The translations under genes and the position numbers were made by a program. This document shows positions 1-9,729 of a stretch of 64,000 nucleotides of DNA, in pieces. Under the pieces are notes generated by a model. That model did not search any database and was not told the DNA's origin. It saw only the letters and a program-made list of their open reading frames with translations. The DNA comes from Vampirovibrio sp041737375 (lineage in GTDB: Bacteria > Cyanobacteriota > Vampirovibrionia > Vampirovibrionales > Vampirovibrionaceae), in assembly GCF_041737375.1 (NCBI RefSeq), contig NZ_JBGSRV010000010.1, positions 248,001 to 312,000 of the forward strand, in the 5' to 3' direction. The stretch's first letter is position 1, and each line of letters opens with the position of its first letter.

Positions 1-350
1 CCTTGGTAACTGCTGCCCGAGAAGGGGCCAGACAGGCTTCTTTAAGCAGCGAGCTTGGGAACGATGGCAGCGAACAAGCGGGCATTAACGCCGTTCAGGC
101 TTATGTCATTACCTCCATTCGAAATTTAACCGGCCAGCAAGCCAGTCCCGCAGTGGCAACCATTACGGTGGTTCCGCCTTCGGCCTCACTGGTGCAAAAC
201 CCCGGAGAACGAACCGTCACCGTGAACATCGAATGGCAAATGAACAATCCGGTCGGTATTTCCAGATTTCTGAACGCATTGGGCGCAGATGGCAGAAAGT
301 TCCAGACCTTTCCAGTTTTTGCCACCGCCACCATGCGGTACGAGGAATAA
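1..350 (+). CDS. TadE-like pilus assembly protein, C-terminal part
   Basis: The reading frame is open to the left edge, so this is the 3' end of a gene whose N-terminus (normally a single membrane anchor) lies outside. The visible part starts with an AAREGAR motif. This is typical just after the transmembrane segment of TadE/TadG pseudopilins, where a small hydrophobic residue, AAREGA and a beta-rich periplasmic domain follow each other. The rest is a 100-residue periplasmic-type domain ending in a hydrophobic strand. It sits directly upstream of cpaB in the same direction, which supports a Tad minor pilin role. The assignment rests on motif and context; the TTG near base 3 is probably not the true start. 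Confidence 0.7.
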   Translation, partial: LVTAAREGARQASLSSELGNDGSEQAGINAVQAYVITSIRNLTGQQASPAVATITVVPPSASLVQNPGERTVTVNIEWQMNNPVGISRFLNALGADGRKFQTFPVFATATMRYEE

Positions 351-627
351 GGTCGATAGAGTGGACAGAAAAAGTTGAACATTCACCGTTGATTGGTGGG
401 GAAATGCGTTCAACAACGGTGGCGACGCCATTTTAGGGAACGCAACCCAAAGCTCAGCCATGGGAACAGACGTTTGAAGCTCCGCTATGAGAGAAAATAC
501 GGCAAGAATAGTCTGTCCAGAGGATCTGTTTTCGGTGGAAAATCCGCATATTAATAGAGTGAGTAGGTCAGGTTCGCCTTTAAACATACTGAGCAGACAA
601 CCATTCAAAAGGAAGAGGAAAATAGTC

Positions 628-1695
628 ATGCCAACGCCCAATTTGCCCATTAAAACGGGACACGTGTTTATCGGGTTGGCTGTGGTTATGGGTATTACCA
701 CGGTAAGTCTTTTCAGTGGTGGCAAACCAGCTCCCAAAGTGCAGGCCCAGCAAAAAATTGAAACGGTTGAAGTGGTAGTGCCGCTGGTTCAGATCAACCA
801 GGGCCAAACACTGTCTTTAAACGACCTGACACGGGTGCAATGGCCAGCGGCTTTTTTACCCAGAGGGGAAACCTTTGACAAGCCCTATATGGTATCGGGA
901 CGGGTGGCCAAGCAAACCCTGTTTCCGGGAGAACCGATTTTTATTCAAAAAGTTTCCGGCAGCAATTCGGCAGGTGGTTTAACCGCTTTAATTCCAGTGG
1001 GCAAGCGGGCTGTTACCATTGCCGTTAGCGAAATTAAGGGTGTGGCCGGTTTTGTAAAACCCGGCGATCATGTTGATATTTTGTCCACCTTTGAAATAGA
1101 GCGCAATGACGAAAAAAGCCTGAAAAAAACCACCACCGTTTTACAAAACATATTGGTGCTGGCTTCCGCTCAAACCATGGTTAAAGATGACGACTACAAC
1201 ATTGAAACACCCGAGGGGGTTGAAAAAGGAACAGCCCTGAAAACATCAAAAACAGAGCTCGCCAAAAAGAACGACAAAGCGAACCCCGAAAACGAAAAGG
1301 CGAAAAAGCCCGAAGAGATTGAAAAACGCCTGAAAGAAAAGCGTAAAGCCCAAAAAGAAGCGGCCAAGGAAGCCAAGCTGGTATCTTCGGTCACACTGGC
1401 GGTCAATCCCGATCAGGTGGAATTGCTGGCTTTGGCGGAAGAAAGCGGAGAACTTCGCCTGTCTCTTCGTTCCGAGGCGGATAATAGCATTGCCGATTTA
1501 TCGGGACAAAACAGCGATCAGTTGCACGGCAAACCCATGTTTGTGGCCCGTCAAACCCCAGAGTACAACCCACCACCCCCACCGCCTCCTAGCGCCATGC
1601 CGCCCTCGGCTCCCCCCATGCCAGCCCCTTTTCTGGGCGCTCAGGTTGAATTCATTCAGGGTGATGACAAAACACTGTACAACTTTAATCCATAA
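628..1695 (+). CDS. cpaB: Tad pilus assembly protein CpaB/RcpC
   Basis: 355 aa. The frame is open further upstream (ATG at 487), but the ATG at 628 follows a purine-rich site (GGAAGAGGA, 611-619) and opens a classical N-terminal anchor (hydrophobic about residues 11-28). The chain then shows the CpaB SAF-type domain (residues 45-110, with VPLVQINQGQTLSLNDL) and the RcpC domain (VTIAVSEIKGVAGFVKPGDHVDIL, in two blocks). CpaB is an inner-membrane/periplasmic factor that works with the secretin in Tad pilus export. Two oddities: a Lys/Glu/Ala-rich helical insertion (roughly residues 190-250) splits the RcpC domain before its last strands (SVTLAVNPDQVELLALA), and the C-terminus is a proline-rich tail of about 40 residues. 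It precedes the secretin gene by 189 bp. Confidence 0.9.
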   Translation: MPTPNLPIKTGHVFIGLAVVMGITTVSLFSGGKPAPKVQAQQKIETVEVVVPLVQINQGQTLSLNDLTRVQWPAAFLPRGETFDKPYMVSGRVAKQTLFPGEPIFIQKVSGSNSAGGLTALIPVGKRAVTIAVSEIKGVAGFVKPGDHVDILSTFEIERNDEKSLKKTTTVLQNILVLASAQTMVKDDDYNIETPEGVEKGTALKTSKTELAKKNDKANPENEKAKKPEEIEKRLKEKRKAQKEAAKEAKLVSSVTLAVNPDQVELLALAEESGELRLSLRSEADNSIADLSGQNSDQLHGKPMFVARQTPEYNPPPPPPPSAMPPSAPPMPAPFLGAQVEFIQGDDKTLYNFNP

Positions 1696-1884
1696 ACCAG
1701 AAACCAGCATTTTTAACGCGTTGAACCGTTGAAGACGGATAGAGAGAGACGCATTGCGCCCCTACTTTCGCACTGGTATCGCTAGCCAGCAAGAACCCCT
1801 ACTTTTTTATCGAATCGCATTTGCATTGAAAGACAAAAAACATTTTTGAGCATTCAACCTGACGGTGAGGAGAGAGACCCTGTG

Positions 1885-4497
1885 ATGACGTTCAGACAAT
1901 CGGCCGCAATGGGACTTAGCGCCCTGATTTTAAGCAGCAACCTGCTCCTGCCTTCAGCGGAAGCCGTTTCCATGACAGCCAGCGCCAAGTTAAGGGCCAA
2001 CCAGCAACTGGATACCCTGATTCATGGACCTCTTTACCAAAGCCTGTCCCAGCAAAACGTGTTGCATCCCATTCAAAAACAGGGACTTTGGGAACGATTG
2101 AACCCGCTGAGTCTGCTGGCTTTGAATCAACGCCCAGCCACCGCAAAAAGCGCGCCGCTTAACACGTTCAAACCAGTGGCCGTCCCACTGCCAATTTCAA
2201 ATCATGCCGCACCCGCAAAGCCCATTCAAAAATTGAAGGTGGTTCGCTCGACACCTAACCCCAAGCTAAAGCCTTTACTGCCCGCAACCCTGCCGCTAGA
2301 ACCGGCCAGCAGCCTCAACCCCAAACTAAAGCCAGCGCAAAGTGTTCCCACCCCCGCATTGCGTATTGAACCCACCGATATTCCCCTATCCTCTCAACCT
2401 GCTCCCGCTACAAAGGCCACCTATACCCAAATTTTCTTGCCGCAAGCACAGTCTAAACCCAAAGCCCCTGTCTCCAGCCCTAAAAATGTGGCTGCTCCAC
2501 CCAACCCAACCTTTCACGCCATTTACCAAACCCACAGCCCCCAAACCAGCAGGATGGCAAGCGCCCAAAAGCCCAAAGCGGATGAAGCCTTTCATATGCT
2601 GGCCACCAGCGCGCTGGATCGACTGGTGATGGAAACCAAAACCAGCAACCTTTTGTATTCTCCCAAAATGGATACCAATACGGACGACCTAGACACCTAC
2701 AACAACAACAGCAATTTAAAAGTGCTGAAGTCCGGTATCAGCCAGAAAATGACCAGTGTGGATTTGACCATTGGCAAAGCCGAAGTCATCTACCTCAGCC
2801 GCCCAGCCTCTCGGGTTTCTGTCAGCAACCCGGATGTGGCCAGCGCGGTAATCATTAGCCCAACCCAGATTCAACTGGTGGGAAAAGCAGTAGGCGTATC
2901 CAACCTGCTGGTGTGGGGCGATATGGTTTCCCCGGATCATACGGTGGTGGATATCAACGTTCACAAAGATGTCTCTGTACTGGCCAACCAGCTCAGATAT
3001 GTCGATCCCGGCATTGAAATTGTACCTCTCGCCGCAGAAGATACCGTGATTCTGACCGGGCAGGCAGAAAGTCGTGAAACCGCTCAACTGGCTGTTGAAA
3101 TGGCCAAGGCGTTTTTTGGCAAAAATAGTAATATGGGCGTGCCCGGCAGCAACAGTGGCCCTAACTCTCAGGCTCCCGGCTCAGCCATACCCGGCTTAAA
3201 CACCAATGTCATCAACCTGCTCAAGGTCAAAGGCGAGCCTTCCACCAAAATTGAGCTGGTTCGGCAGCGGCTGGGAGAAATTGATCCCAATATCCACATT
3301 GAAGTGGTACCGGGTCCCGATGGCAATGAAAAAGTGATACTCACCGGACGGGTGGGCACGGCCAGCATTGCTTCCAAGGCCCTGAACATGGCCAGCGTGT
3401 TTTATGGTCAACCCGGCATGAAAATGATTACCGCCCAAGGGGGTAACGATTTTACCCGCATGTCTGTCAACGGAGATTCCGCCAACTCGGGCGGCGGTGG
3501 CGGACAATCCAATTCCGCCAGCGGAGGCAGTGCAGCCACTGGCGGAAACCTCCTGCAAGGCTCTGTGGTTACAGACGCCACAGGTAACGTGATCAGCATG
3601 CTGGAAATTGCCCAAAAACCTCAAATCCGTTGCAGCATCAAATTTCTGGAACTGAATAAAACCTCTATGAACGCCTTGGGTGGCACCATTAACGGGGTTA
3701 CTGGCAACACCGGACTCGCCAGCTGGAGTGGCGTTCAATCGGCAGCACCGGGCAAGCCTATTTCGGCTTTAAGTAGTCAGGATATGTCCGGGGCAGCCTT
3801 TAGCAACCTGGCCAGTCGCGCTGCCGGAGGGTCAACCGGAAGCAACCTCATACAAAGCCGGTTTAACGAAGTGTATCAAAGCGGCATTACACAGGTGCTA
3901 ACCATTAACAACCAAGTGGCCACAGCCATTCAGGCCCTACAGGAAAGACGGCAGGTTCGCACCTTGGCTGAGCCCACACTGACCCTACTCAGTGGCGAGC
4001 AAGGCAGCTTTCTGGCCGGTGGTGAAATTCCGATTGCCTTTGTGGGCGGTCAAGGCCAGGTGACGATCGAATACAAGGAATTCGGCATCCGCCTGAACAT
4101 ATTACCCACCGTAACCGATGATGGCAAAATTCAGATGCAAGTGGCACCAGAAGTCAGCTCACTGGATCAGGCCAACGGGGTTTCCACCAACTCGGTGAGT
4201 GTGCCTGCTTTTATTAGCCGACGCATGAATACCACCCTATTGGTTGAACCCGGCCAAAGCTTTATTCTGGCCGGACTTTACAACCAGCAGGATACCGATT
4301 CGATGAGTCGCTTTCCGGGCTTAGGCTCTATCCCCATTTTGGGGGCATTTTTCCGCAACACCTGGGACAGCAGAACCAAAAGCGAGATGGTAGTGGTCAT
4401 TCGCCCCGAAATCATCTACAGCAATACCGGAACTTCTGGCCCAGGCACCAGCGCTTTGCCCAGCGACACGGAAACATCGGCCCTGTCTAAAAAATAA
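1885..4497 (+). CDS. cpaC: Tad pilus outer-membrane secretin CpaC/RcpA
   Basis: 870 aa. I chose the ATG at 1885 over a TTG at 1846 because GGTGAGGAG (1864-1872) precedes it and a signal peptide follows (about residues 1-27, ending PSAEA). Order: signal peptide; a long Pro/Lys/Ala-rich region to about residue 250; the pilus N-terminal domain of CpaC proteins (VIYLSRPASRVSVSNPDVAS, then VVDINVHKD); two BON-like repeats separated by Gly/Asn/Ser linkers; and the secretin domain with VRTLAEPTLTLLSGE, GGEIPI, LVEPGQSFILAGL, PGLGSIPILGAFFR and EMVVVIRPEII. Secretins form the outer-membrane pore for the pilus. Known CpaC/RcpA proteins are about 450-600 aa, so this one is enlarged mainly by the low-complexity N-terminal region, which may span the periplasm or bind peptidoglycan (inference). 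Confidence 0.95.
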   Translation: MTFRQSAAMGLSALILSSNLLLPSAEAVSMTASAKLRANQQLDTLIHGPLYQSLSQQNVLHPIQKQGLWERLNPLSLLALNQRPATAKSAPLNTFKPVAVPLPISNHAAPAKPIQKLKVVRSTPNPKLKPLLPATLPLEPASSLNPKLKPAQSVPTPALRIEPTDIPLSSQPAPATKATYTQIFLPQAQSKPKAPVSSPKNVAAPPNPTFHAIYQTHSPQTSRMASAQKPKADEAFHMLATSALDRLVMETKTSNLLYSPKMDTNTDDLDTYNNNSNLKVLKSGISQKMTSVDLTIGKAEVIYLSRPASRVSVSNPDVASAVIISPTQIQLVGKAVGVSNLLVWGDMVSPDHTVVDINVHKDVSVLANQLRYVDPGIEIVPLAAEDTVILTGQAESRETAQLAVEMAKAFFGKNSNMGVPGSNSGPNSQAPGSAIPGLNTNVINLLKVKGEPSTKIELVRQRLGEIDPNIHIEVVPGPDGNEKVILTGRVGTASIASKALNMASVFYGQPGMKMITAQGGNDFTRMSVNGDSANSGGGGGQSNSASGGSAATGGNLLQGSVVTDATGNVISMLEIAQKPQIRCSIKFLELNKTSMNALGGTINGVTGNTGLASWSGVQSAAPGKPISALSSQDMSGAAFSNLASRAAGGSTGSNLIQSRFNEVYQSGITQVLTINNQVATAIQALQERRQVRTLAEPTLTLLSGEQGSFLAGGEIPIAFVGGQGQVTIEYKEFGIRLNILPTVTDDGKIQMQVAPEVSSLDQANGVSTNSVSVPAFISRRMNTTLLVEPGQSFILAGLYNQQDTDSMSRFPGLGSIPILGAFFRNTWDSRTKSEMVVVIRPEIIYSNTGTSGPGTSALPSDTETSALSKK

Positions 4498-4660
4498 ATT
4501 CAAGTCGCCCTGTTTCCAGACGATACCCAAGTTAATTCCCGTTAGCTGCTTTGATTGGTCGTAACGCTTTGAGTGACCAGTGGAAGCAGCGTTCCTGCCC
4601 ACCAGCGGTTAAGGATGAATCCACGTTAAAACACGAATAATGGAATGAGTTAGCCAAATT

Positions 4661-5926
4661 ATGAACGCCCTGAGAGTTGTTGCGGTCGCCAGTTCCGAGG
4701 AAACTCGGTTAAGTCTGTATAACCAGCTTCAAGCATTGGACTTTGTAGAGTTCAATGGCGTTTACATTGAGTTGTCTGACGCGGTTCGGGAATGCCAGGA
4801 GGTAGGACCCGATGTGATTCTGGTGGACACAACCGGTCGAGAGCTTGATGCGGGCCTGTTTATACAAGCCATTGGCATGAACCCGGAAACCCCTTGCGTC
4901 ATATTCGCCATGCACCGGGAAATGGATATTACGGTGTTTAAAGAAACCATCCGTCAGGGGGCCAAAGAATTTATCCAATATCCGGAAGACAAGGAAAGTT
5001 TAGAGCTGGCCCTGAAAAAACATTTTAACTACATGAGCCGCATGTCTTCCCGACACCATAAAACGGCTGCCCACAACCCGGCGGGAGAAGTGGCGGCCAA
5101 CGGAAAAATTATAGCCTGCTTTGCCAGCAAAGGCGGTGTCGGTTGCTCCACCATTGCCGTCAACCTGGCCCACGAATTACATGTCCTCAAAAATTTATCC
5201 GTGGTGTTTGTGGATTTAGATCAGGTTTTCTGCAACAGCGCCATTATGCTTAACCACAAGCCCAGCTACTCTTTGGGGGATATCGCCGACAGCGATCCGA
5301 AAGACGTGGATGAATCCCTGCTCAACAAAATTATTATCAAGCACGAATCCGGGTTGCACATTGTGGTGGGCAGTAAAAGCGTGCTGGACGATAACGAGAT
5401 GATTTCCGCCGAATTGCTGGAAAAAGCCATGGATTATCTGGCAACCAAATACGACTATGTGATTGTGGATTTACCCACCCACGTTCTGGACCCTTACCAT
5501 CAATACATGGTGGAACGGGCGGATGAACTATTGTTAGTCTCTTCCCCCGATATTCCCAGCCTGTACCGCACCCGGCAATATCTGGATCTGGCCCAGAAAT
5601 ATCTGGATATGCGAAAAGTCAAAATGGTGCTGAACCGCTACAACCTGAAAGCCGCCTATCGCATGAGCAATCAGGATGTGGAAGAAGAGTTTCGTTACGA
5701 GATTTACGCCCGAATACCCAACGACTGGGAACTGAATGTAGAGGCCAACAGCTTTGGCTCGGCGCTCAGCAAGGTCAACCCAAAATCTGAAACCGTAAAA
5801 GCGTTGCAAAAAATGACTTTGCAACTCGCCGGAGAAGAGGCGGAAGCCGCTGACTCAGACAAAAAGGCGCCTGCGAACAATGGATTGCTGAGTAAACTAT
5901 TCTCTTCCAAAAACGCCGCAAGCTAA
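4661..5926 (+). CDS. cpaE: Tad pilus localisation ATPase CpaE/TadZ
   Basis: 421 aa. Residues 1-125 form a receiver-like domain with an Asp at position 56 (VILVDTTG), the usual acceptor place. A linker leads to a ParA/MinD-type ATPase whose deviant Walker A is KGGVGCST at 157-164, followed by VVFVDLDQVF and VIVDLP. TadZ/CpaE proteins place the Tad machine at the cell pole. A GC-for-GK change next to the P-loop Lys (KGGVGCST instead of KGGVGKST) is common in CpaE proteins and weakens ATP turnover in studied members. The gene lies between the secretin and cpaF, as in other tad operons. The Shine-Dalgarno site is weak. Confidence 0.92.
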   Translation: MNALRVVAVASSEETRLSLYNQLQALDFVEFNGVYIELSDAVRECQEVGPDVILVDTTGRELDAGLFIQAIGMNPETPCVIFAMHREMDITVFKETIRQGAKEFIQYPEDKESLELALKKHFNYMSRMSSRHHKTAAHNPAGEVAANGKIIACFASKGGVGCSTIAVNLAHELHVLKNLSVVFVDLDQVFCNSAIMLNHKPSYSLGDIADSDPKDVDESLLNKIIIKHESGLHIVVGSKSVLDDNEMISAELLEKAMDYLATKYDYVIVDLPTHVLDPYHQYMVERADELLLVSSPDIPSLYRTRQYLDLAQKYLDMRKVKMVLNRYNLKAAYRMSNQDVEEEFRYEIYARIPNDWELNVEANSFGSALSKVNPKSETVKALQKMTLQLAGEEAEAADSDKKAPANNGLLSKLFSSKNAAS

Positions 5927-6019
5927 ACTCAGCCACTCTCAATGCCGCTTCAAACAGATTCACAAAACAGGATTAATTTTAAAAACCGGGCATAAAGCAG
6001 ATAACGAGGATTTTTTCAT

Positions 6020-7462
6020 ATGTCTTTATCCAGGCAAAACCGATGGGGCTTTGGAAAAAAAGAAAACCCTGCCACGCCCGAACCAGAGGGGATTCAGGCT
6101 GGCATGATTCCAGAGCCGCTCGGCGCTGCTGCTGCCATGCCCAAGTTCAATCCACCCACCCCCTCCCCAACGGCCGCTAAGCCTAAAAAAGAAGTAAGCC
6201 CGGAAGATCCGCATTACGAGTTGAAGTCCAACATCCACCGCCGCCTGATTGAGGAAATTGACCTCAAGCAACTAAGCGAAAAAGGCAGCACCGGTCTACG
6301 AGATCAAATTAAAGATGCCATTAGCCACCTGCTGATGGAAGAAAGCACGTTGCTTACGCTTTCTGAGCGAGATCGCCTGATTGACGATATTGTGAATGAG
6401 GCCATGGGCCTTGGCCCATTAGAGCAATTGCTACGCGATCAATCCATCAGCGAGATTATGATTTTAGGGCCGCATCTGGTTTATGTGGAACGCAATGGAA
6501 AACTGACCGAATCCAAAGTGCGTTTTAAAGACGACACCCACCTGTTGCAAATTATTGACCGCATTGTTTCCGCCGTGGGTCGCCGGGTGGATGAAACCCA
6601 GCCGCTTTGCGATGCTCGCTTAAAAGACGGCTCCCGGTTCAACTGCGTAATTCCGCCCCTGGCCCTGGATGGCCCCTTGGTCACCATTCGGAAATTCTCC
6701 AAAGATCCGCTGAAAGTTCAGGATTTAATCAACTTTGGTTCCTTAACCGCAGAAGCCGCCGAACTATTGCGGGGCTTTGTGCAAGGCCGCATGAACATTG
6801 TTATTTCCGGCGGTACCGGCTCTGGTAAAACCACGCTGCTCAATGTGCTATCCAGCTTTATTCCCGATGATGAACGCATTGTGACCATTGAGGATACCGC
6901 CGAACTTCAGCTACAACAACGGCATGTGGCCCGCATGGAAACCCGTCCCGCCAACCTGGAAGGCCGGGGAGAAATCACCATGAGGGATTTGGTTAAAAAC
7001 TCCCTGCGGATGCGGCCAGAACGCATTGTGGTGGGGGAATGCCGTTCGGGCGAAACGCTGGATATGTTACAGGCCATGAATACCGGTCACGATGGCTCCC
7101 TAACCACCTTACACGCCAACACCCCCCGCGATGCCATTCGGCGGATGGAAACCATGGTCATGATGGCCGGTTACGACTTGCCTCAAAAAGCCATTCGGGA
7201 ACAAATCGCCTCAGCGGTGCATGTCATCATTCAGGCCAGCCGTTTAAGTGATGGCAGCCGTCGGGTGATGAATATTACCGAGGTGGTGGGCATGGAAGGC
7301 GAAGTGGTGCTGCTTCAGGATATTTTCCACTTTGTGCAACGTGGCATGGATGAAAACCATAAAATTATTGGCGAGTTCCGCCCCACTGGCATCCGTCCCA
7401 AATTTATGGACGTATTAAAAGCCGAAGGCATTGAAATCGACGAATCGCTTTTTGCGATATAA
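6020..7462 (+). CDS. cpaF: Tad pilus secretion ATPase CpaF/TadA
   Basis: 480 aa, the usual size. After a Pro-rich N-terminus (1-65) come the helical N-domain and the type II/IV secretion ATPase core. Visible motifs: Walker A GGTGSGKTT (264-272), Asp box TIEDTAELQL (289-298), Walker B region RIVVGECRSGE (335-345) and His box GHDGSLTTLHANTP (356-369). This cytoplasmic hexameric ATPase powers both extension and retraction in Tad systems. The ATG at 6020 has ACGAGGA about 10 bases upstream. tadB follows after 29 bp, so co-transcription is likely. Confidence 0.97.
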   Translation: MSLSRQNRWGFGKKENPATPEPEGIQAGMIPEPLGAAAAMPKFNPPTPSPTAAKPKKEVSPEDPHYELKSNIHRRLIEEIDLKQLSEKGSTGLRDQIKDAISHLLMEESTLLTLSERDRLIDDIVNEAMGLGPLEQLLRDQSISEIMILGPHLVYVERNGKLTESKVRFKDDTHLLQIIDRIVSAVGRRVDETQPLCDARLKDGSRFNCVIPPLALDGPLVTIRKFSKDPLKVQDLINFGSLTAEAAELLRGFVQGRMNIVISGGTGSGKTTLLNVLSSFIPDDERIVTIEDTAELQLQQRHVARMETRPANLEGRGEITMRDLVKNSLRMRPERIVVGECRSGETLDMLQAMNTGHDGSLTTLHANTPRDAIRRMETMVMMAGYDLPQKAIREQIASAVHVIIQASRLSDGSRRVMNITEVVGMEGEVVLLQDIFHFVQRGMDENHKIIGEFRPTGIRPKFMDVLKAEGIEIDESLFAI

Positions 7463-7491
7463 GCGCTTACCTTTTTTGAGGATTAAGGTGT

Positions 7492-8448
7492 ATGGAAAAC
7501 AGTTTGCTGATGAGCCTAATACCGGCCACCGGGGTGGTGTTGCTTATTATTGGCTTCTACAAAACATGGTTTGAAAAGCAGGTTCAGGCTCAGGAACACA
7601 TCCAGGATTTGCTGGGCAATGTTAGCAACCGTAATCGACCGGCCAAGGATCAGGACAATATCCTGAAGCGGCGTAAAAAAAACAAGGACGGCACCGCCAG
7701 CAAAAGGGAGCAACTGGAAATCAAGCTGGAACGGGCCAATATGCTGATTACACCCAACGAATTTTATATGATTTCCATCGGCTCGGCCCTGCTGGGTGGG
7801 CTGGTAATCTGGTTTTTATCCGGGCAAAACATGTTGATTACCATTCCCTTGGGAGCCGCCTGTATTGCATTGCCTTATGCCTTTATGAGCCTGAAAACCA
7901 TGTTGCGCATGAAAAAAGCCGCCGCTCAATTTTCGGATGTACTCAACAGCATGGTAAACGCCTTTAAAACCGGCTTTGGTTTCAGCAGAGCGGTACAAAT
8001 GGTGGCGGATAACTATGATGACCCCTGGGGAACCGAGTTCGGCAAAATGGCCGCCGAAATGAATTTAGGGGCCAGTATGGAAGATGCCTTGTACAGCCTT
8101 TCCAGCCGGGTACCATCGCCCGATGTGGATTTATTTGTAACCGCCCTGTTAATTCAAAAAGAAACCGGCGGCAGCCTTGCGGAATTGCTGGGTAACTTGT
8201 CCCACACCATTCGGGATCGCTATAAACTGTTTCAGAAGGTGGGGGCCATTTCCGCTCAGGGTAAATTATCGGCGGGCATTGTTTGTTGTGTGCCATTTTT
8301 ATTGTGCGGCATTATGTATCTGTTTTTACCCGATGCCATGATTCAGTTTGTCACCAATCCCATTGGCATTGCCCTATTGATTCTGGCGGGTTTTTGGATG
8401 TGCTGCGGTGTGGGCGTTTTGTACAAAATTGTGCAAATCGAGGTATAG
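7492..8448 (+). CDS. tadB: Tad pilus inner-membrane platform protein TadB
   Basis: 318 aa. It has an N-terminal membrane helix (about 7-25), a charged cytoplasmic stretch with KRRKKNKDG, paired helices near 90-125, the T2SSF domain (AAAQFSDVLNSMVNAFKTGF, then ETGGSLAELLGNLSHTIRDR), and two C-terminal membrane helices. TadB and TadC together form the platform on which CpaF works. GAGGATTAAGG lies just before the ATG. Only three bases separate its stop from the tadC start, indicating translational coupling. Confidence 0.94.
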   Translation: MENSLLMSLIPATGVVLLIIGFYKTWFEKQVQAQEHIQDLLGNVSNRNRPAKDQDNILKRRKKNKDGTASKREQLEIKLERANMLITPNEFYMISIGSALLGGLVIWFLSGQNMLITIPLGAACIALPYAFMSLKTMLRMKKAAAQFSDVLNSMVNAFKTGFGFSRAVQMVADNYDDPWGTEFGKMAAEMNLGASMEDALYSLSSRVPSPDVDLFVTALLIQKETGGSLAELLGNLSHTIRDRYKLFQKVGAISAQGKLSAGIVCCVPFLLCGIMYLFLPDAMIQFVTNPIGIALLILAGFWMCCGVGVLYKIVQIEV

Positions 8449-8451
8449 CCT

Positions 8452-9411
8452 ATGCAACTGATTTTGATTTTATTATGCCTGCTTGGCACGATTGCCTTTT
8501 TGCTAATGGGCATCAAAGCCAATCAGGAGGATGAGCAGGTACAGGCCCGCATTAGCGCATTAAGCCGTAGAGAAACCAAGAAACATACCAGCCGCCAAAA
8601 ACAACTGGAAAACAGCTTTTCACATCGGGTTCTGTTTCCTTTTGCCCAAATGATTTTCGATAAAACACAGTCCATCATTCCTTTAAGCAGCAAGTCCTGG
8701 GTTAAGTCCAAGTTAATTCAGGCCGGCTATCAAAAGGCACGCTATCAAAAAGTGTTTTTAGGCATTCAGTTACTTTGCACCGTGGTGCTTTTTGGGGTGT
8801 TCTTCAGCCTGATATCCATGGTGGGTAAGTTTAGTGGCGGGGTGGGCGTTGCCGTGGCCATTGCCTTCGGGTTGGCCGGTTACGGAATTCCCATGCTTTG
8901 GCTCACCCAACAGGCCCAAAAACGGCAGAATGGCATTCAAAAATCGCTGGCTGACTTTTTGGATTTACTGGTAATCTGCATGGAGGCCGGACTGGGATTG
9001 GACGTGGCAATTAATAAAATTACCAGCCTTAAATCCGTCAAAACATCGGCCTATTTGCAGGAAGAACTCAACCGCTACACCCGCGATGTGGGGCTTGGGC
9101 GAAGCCGAAAAGATGCCTTGCTGGACATGGCCGAGCGTACCGGTGTTGATGATTTTAACGCCATTATTAACGCCATTATCCAGTCTTACGAAATGGGAAC
9201 CAGTGTGGCCCATACCTTAAGGGTGCAATCCGATTCTTTACGAGTGAAACGGCTGACCCAAGCGGAAGAAACTGCCAATAAAATTCCGGTCAAAATGGTC
9301 ATTCCCATTTATATTTTTCTGTTTCCCGCCATTTTTGTCTGTATTTTTGGTCCCATCGGCATGGTCATGCTGGAAGCCGTCAAACAGATTTTGAGCAGCA
9401 GAGGCGCATAA
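8452..9411 (+). CDS. tadC: Tad pilus inner-membrane platform protein TadC
   Basis: 319 aa, with the same architecture as TadB: N-terminal helix, cytoplasmic linker, two central membrane helices, a T2SSF domain (SLADFLDLLVICMEAGLGL, then YEMGTSVAHTLRVQSDSLR) and C-terminal membrane helices. It is the last recognisable gene of the tad cluster, since an untranslated region with structured RNA signals follows. No TadD lipoprotein or Flp major pilin is visible, so these may lie upstream of the window or elsewhere. Confidence 0.94.
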   Translation: MQLILILLCLLGTIAFLLMGIKANQEDEQVQARISALSRRETKKHTSRQKQLENSFSHRVLFPFAQMIFDKTQSIIPLSSKSWVKSKLIQAGYQKARYQKVFLGIQLLCTVVLFGVFFSLISMVGKFSGGVGVAVAIAFGLAGYGIPMLWLTQQAQKRQNGIQKSLADFLDLLVICMEAGLGLDVAINKITSLKSVKTSAYLQEELNRYTRDVGLGRSRKDALLDMAERTGVDDFNAIINAIIQSYEMGTSVAHTLRVQSDSLRVKRLTQAEETANKIPVKMVIPIYIFLFPAIFVCIFGPIGMVMLEAVKQILSSRGA

Positions 9412-9729
9412 ACGCTTGACATTGGCCTGGGTTCTAAATTTAAGCCCATGCCAACTCGGTATTGAGCAGGCATTAATCCCCCTAAAAGAGTGTACAAATA
9501 ACACTTTCCACCGACTGTGCCTGAAAAGTTTTCCTTTACAATTTGGATGAATTTAATTATCATAATAAGAAAGTAATCTCATCTTTGCGATGACACCTTG
9601 CAAGATTAAGTGAAACAAGCCAGATTACTTTTAAACCAGGATTTGCTCCGCCTTATGTTCTCTAAAGCGGTTTGAAAAAAATTCAGAAGAGAAAAGCTCA
9701 AAAGAGATTGTGACTCCATATTTAAATGC
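9412..9729. other. intergenic region after tadC
   Basis: No ORF with coding character. TTGACA at 9416-9421, with TTTAAG 17 bases later, is a weak plus-strand promoter candidate reading into the structured RNA described next. I see no convincing terminator directly behind tadC, so the RNA below could also be the tad operon 3' end. Confidence 0.3.

Noticed and set aside
186..737. 183-aa minus-strand ORF at the left edge
   Set aside because: It overlaps the TadE-like end and cpaB start, has no ribosome site and reads as a shadow of the coding strands.
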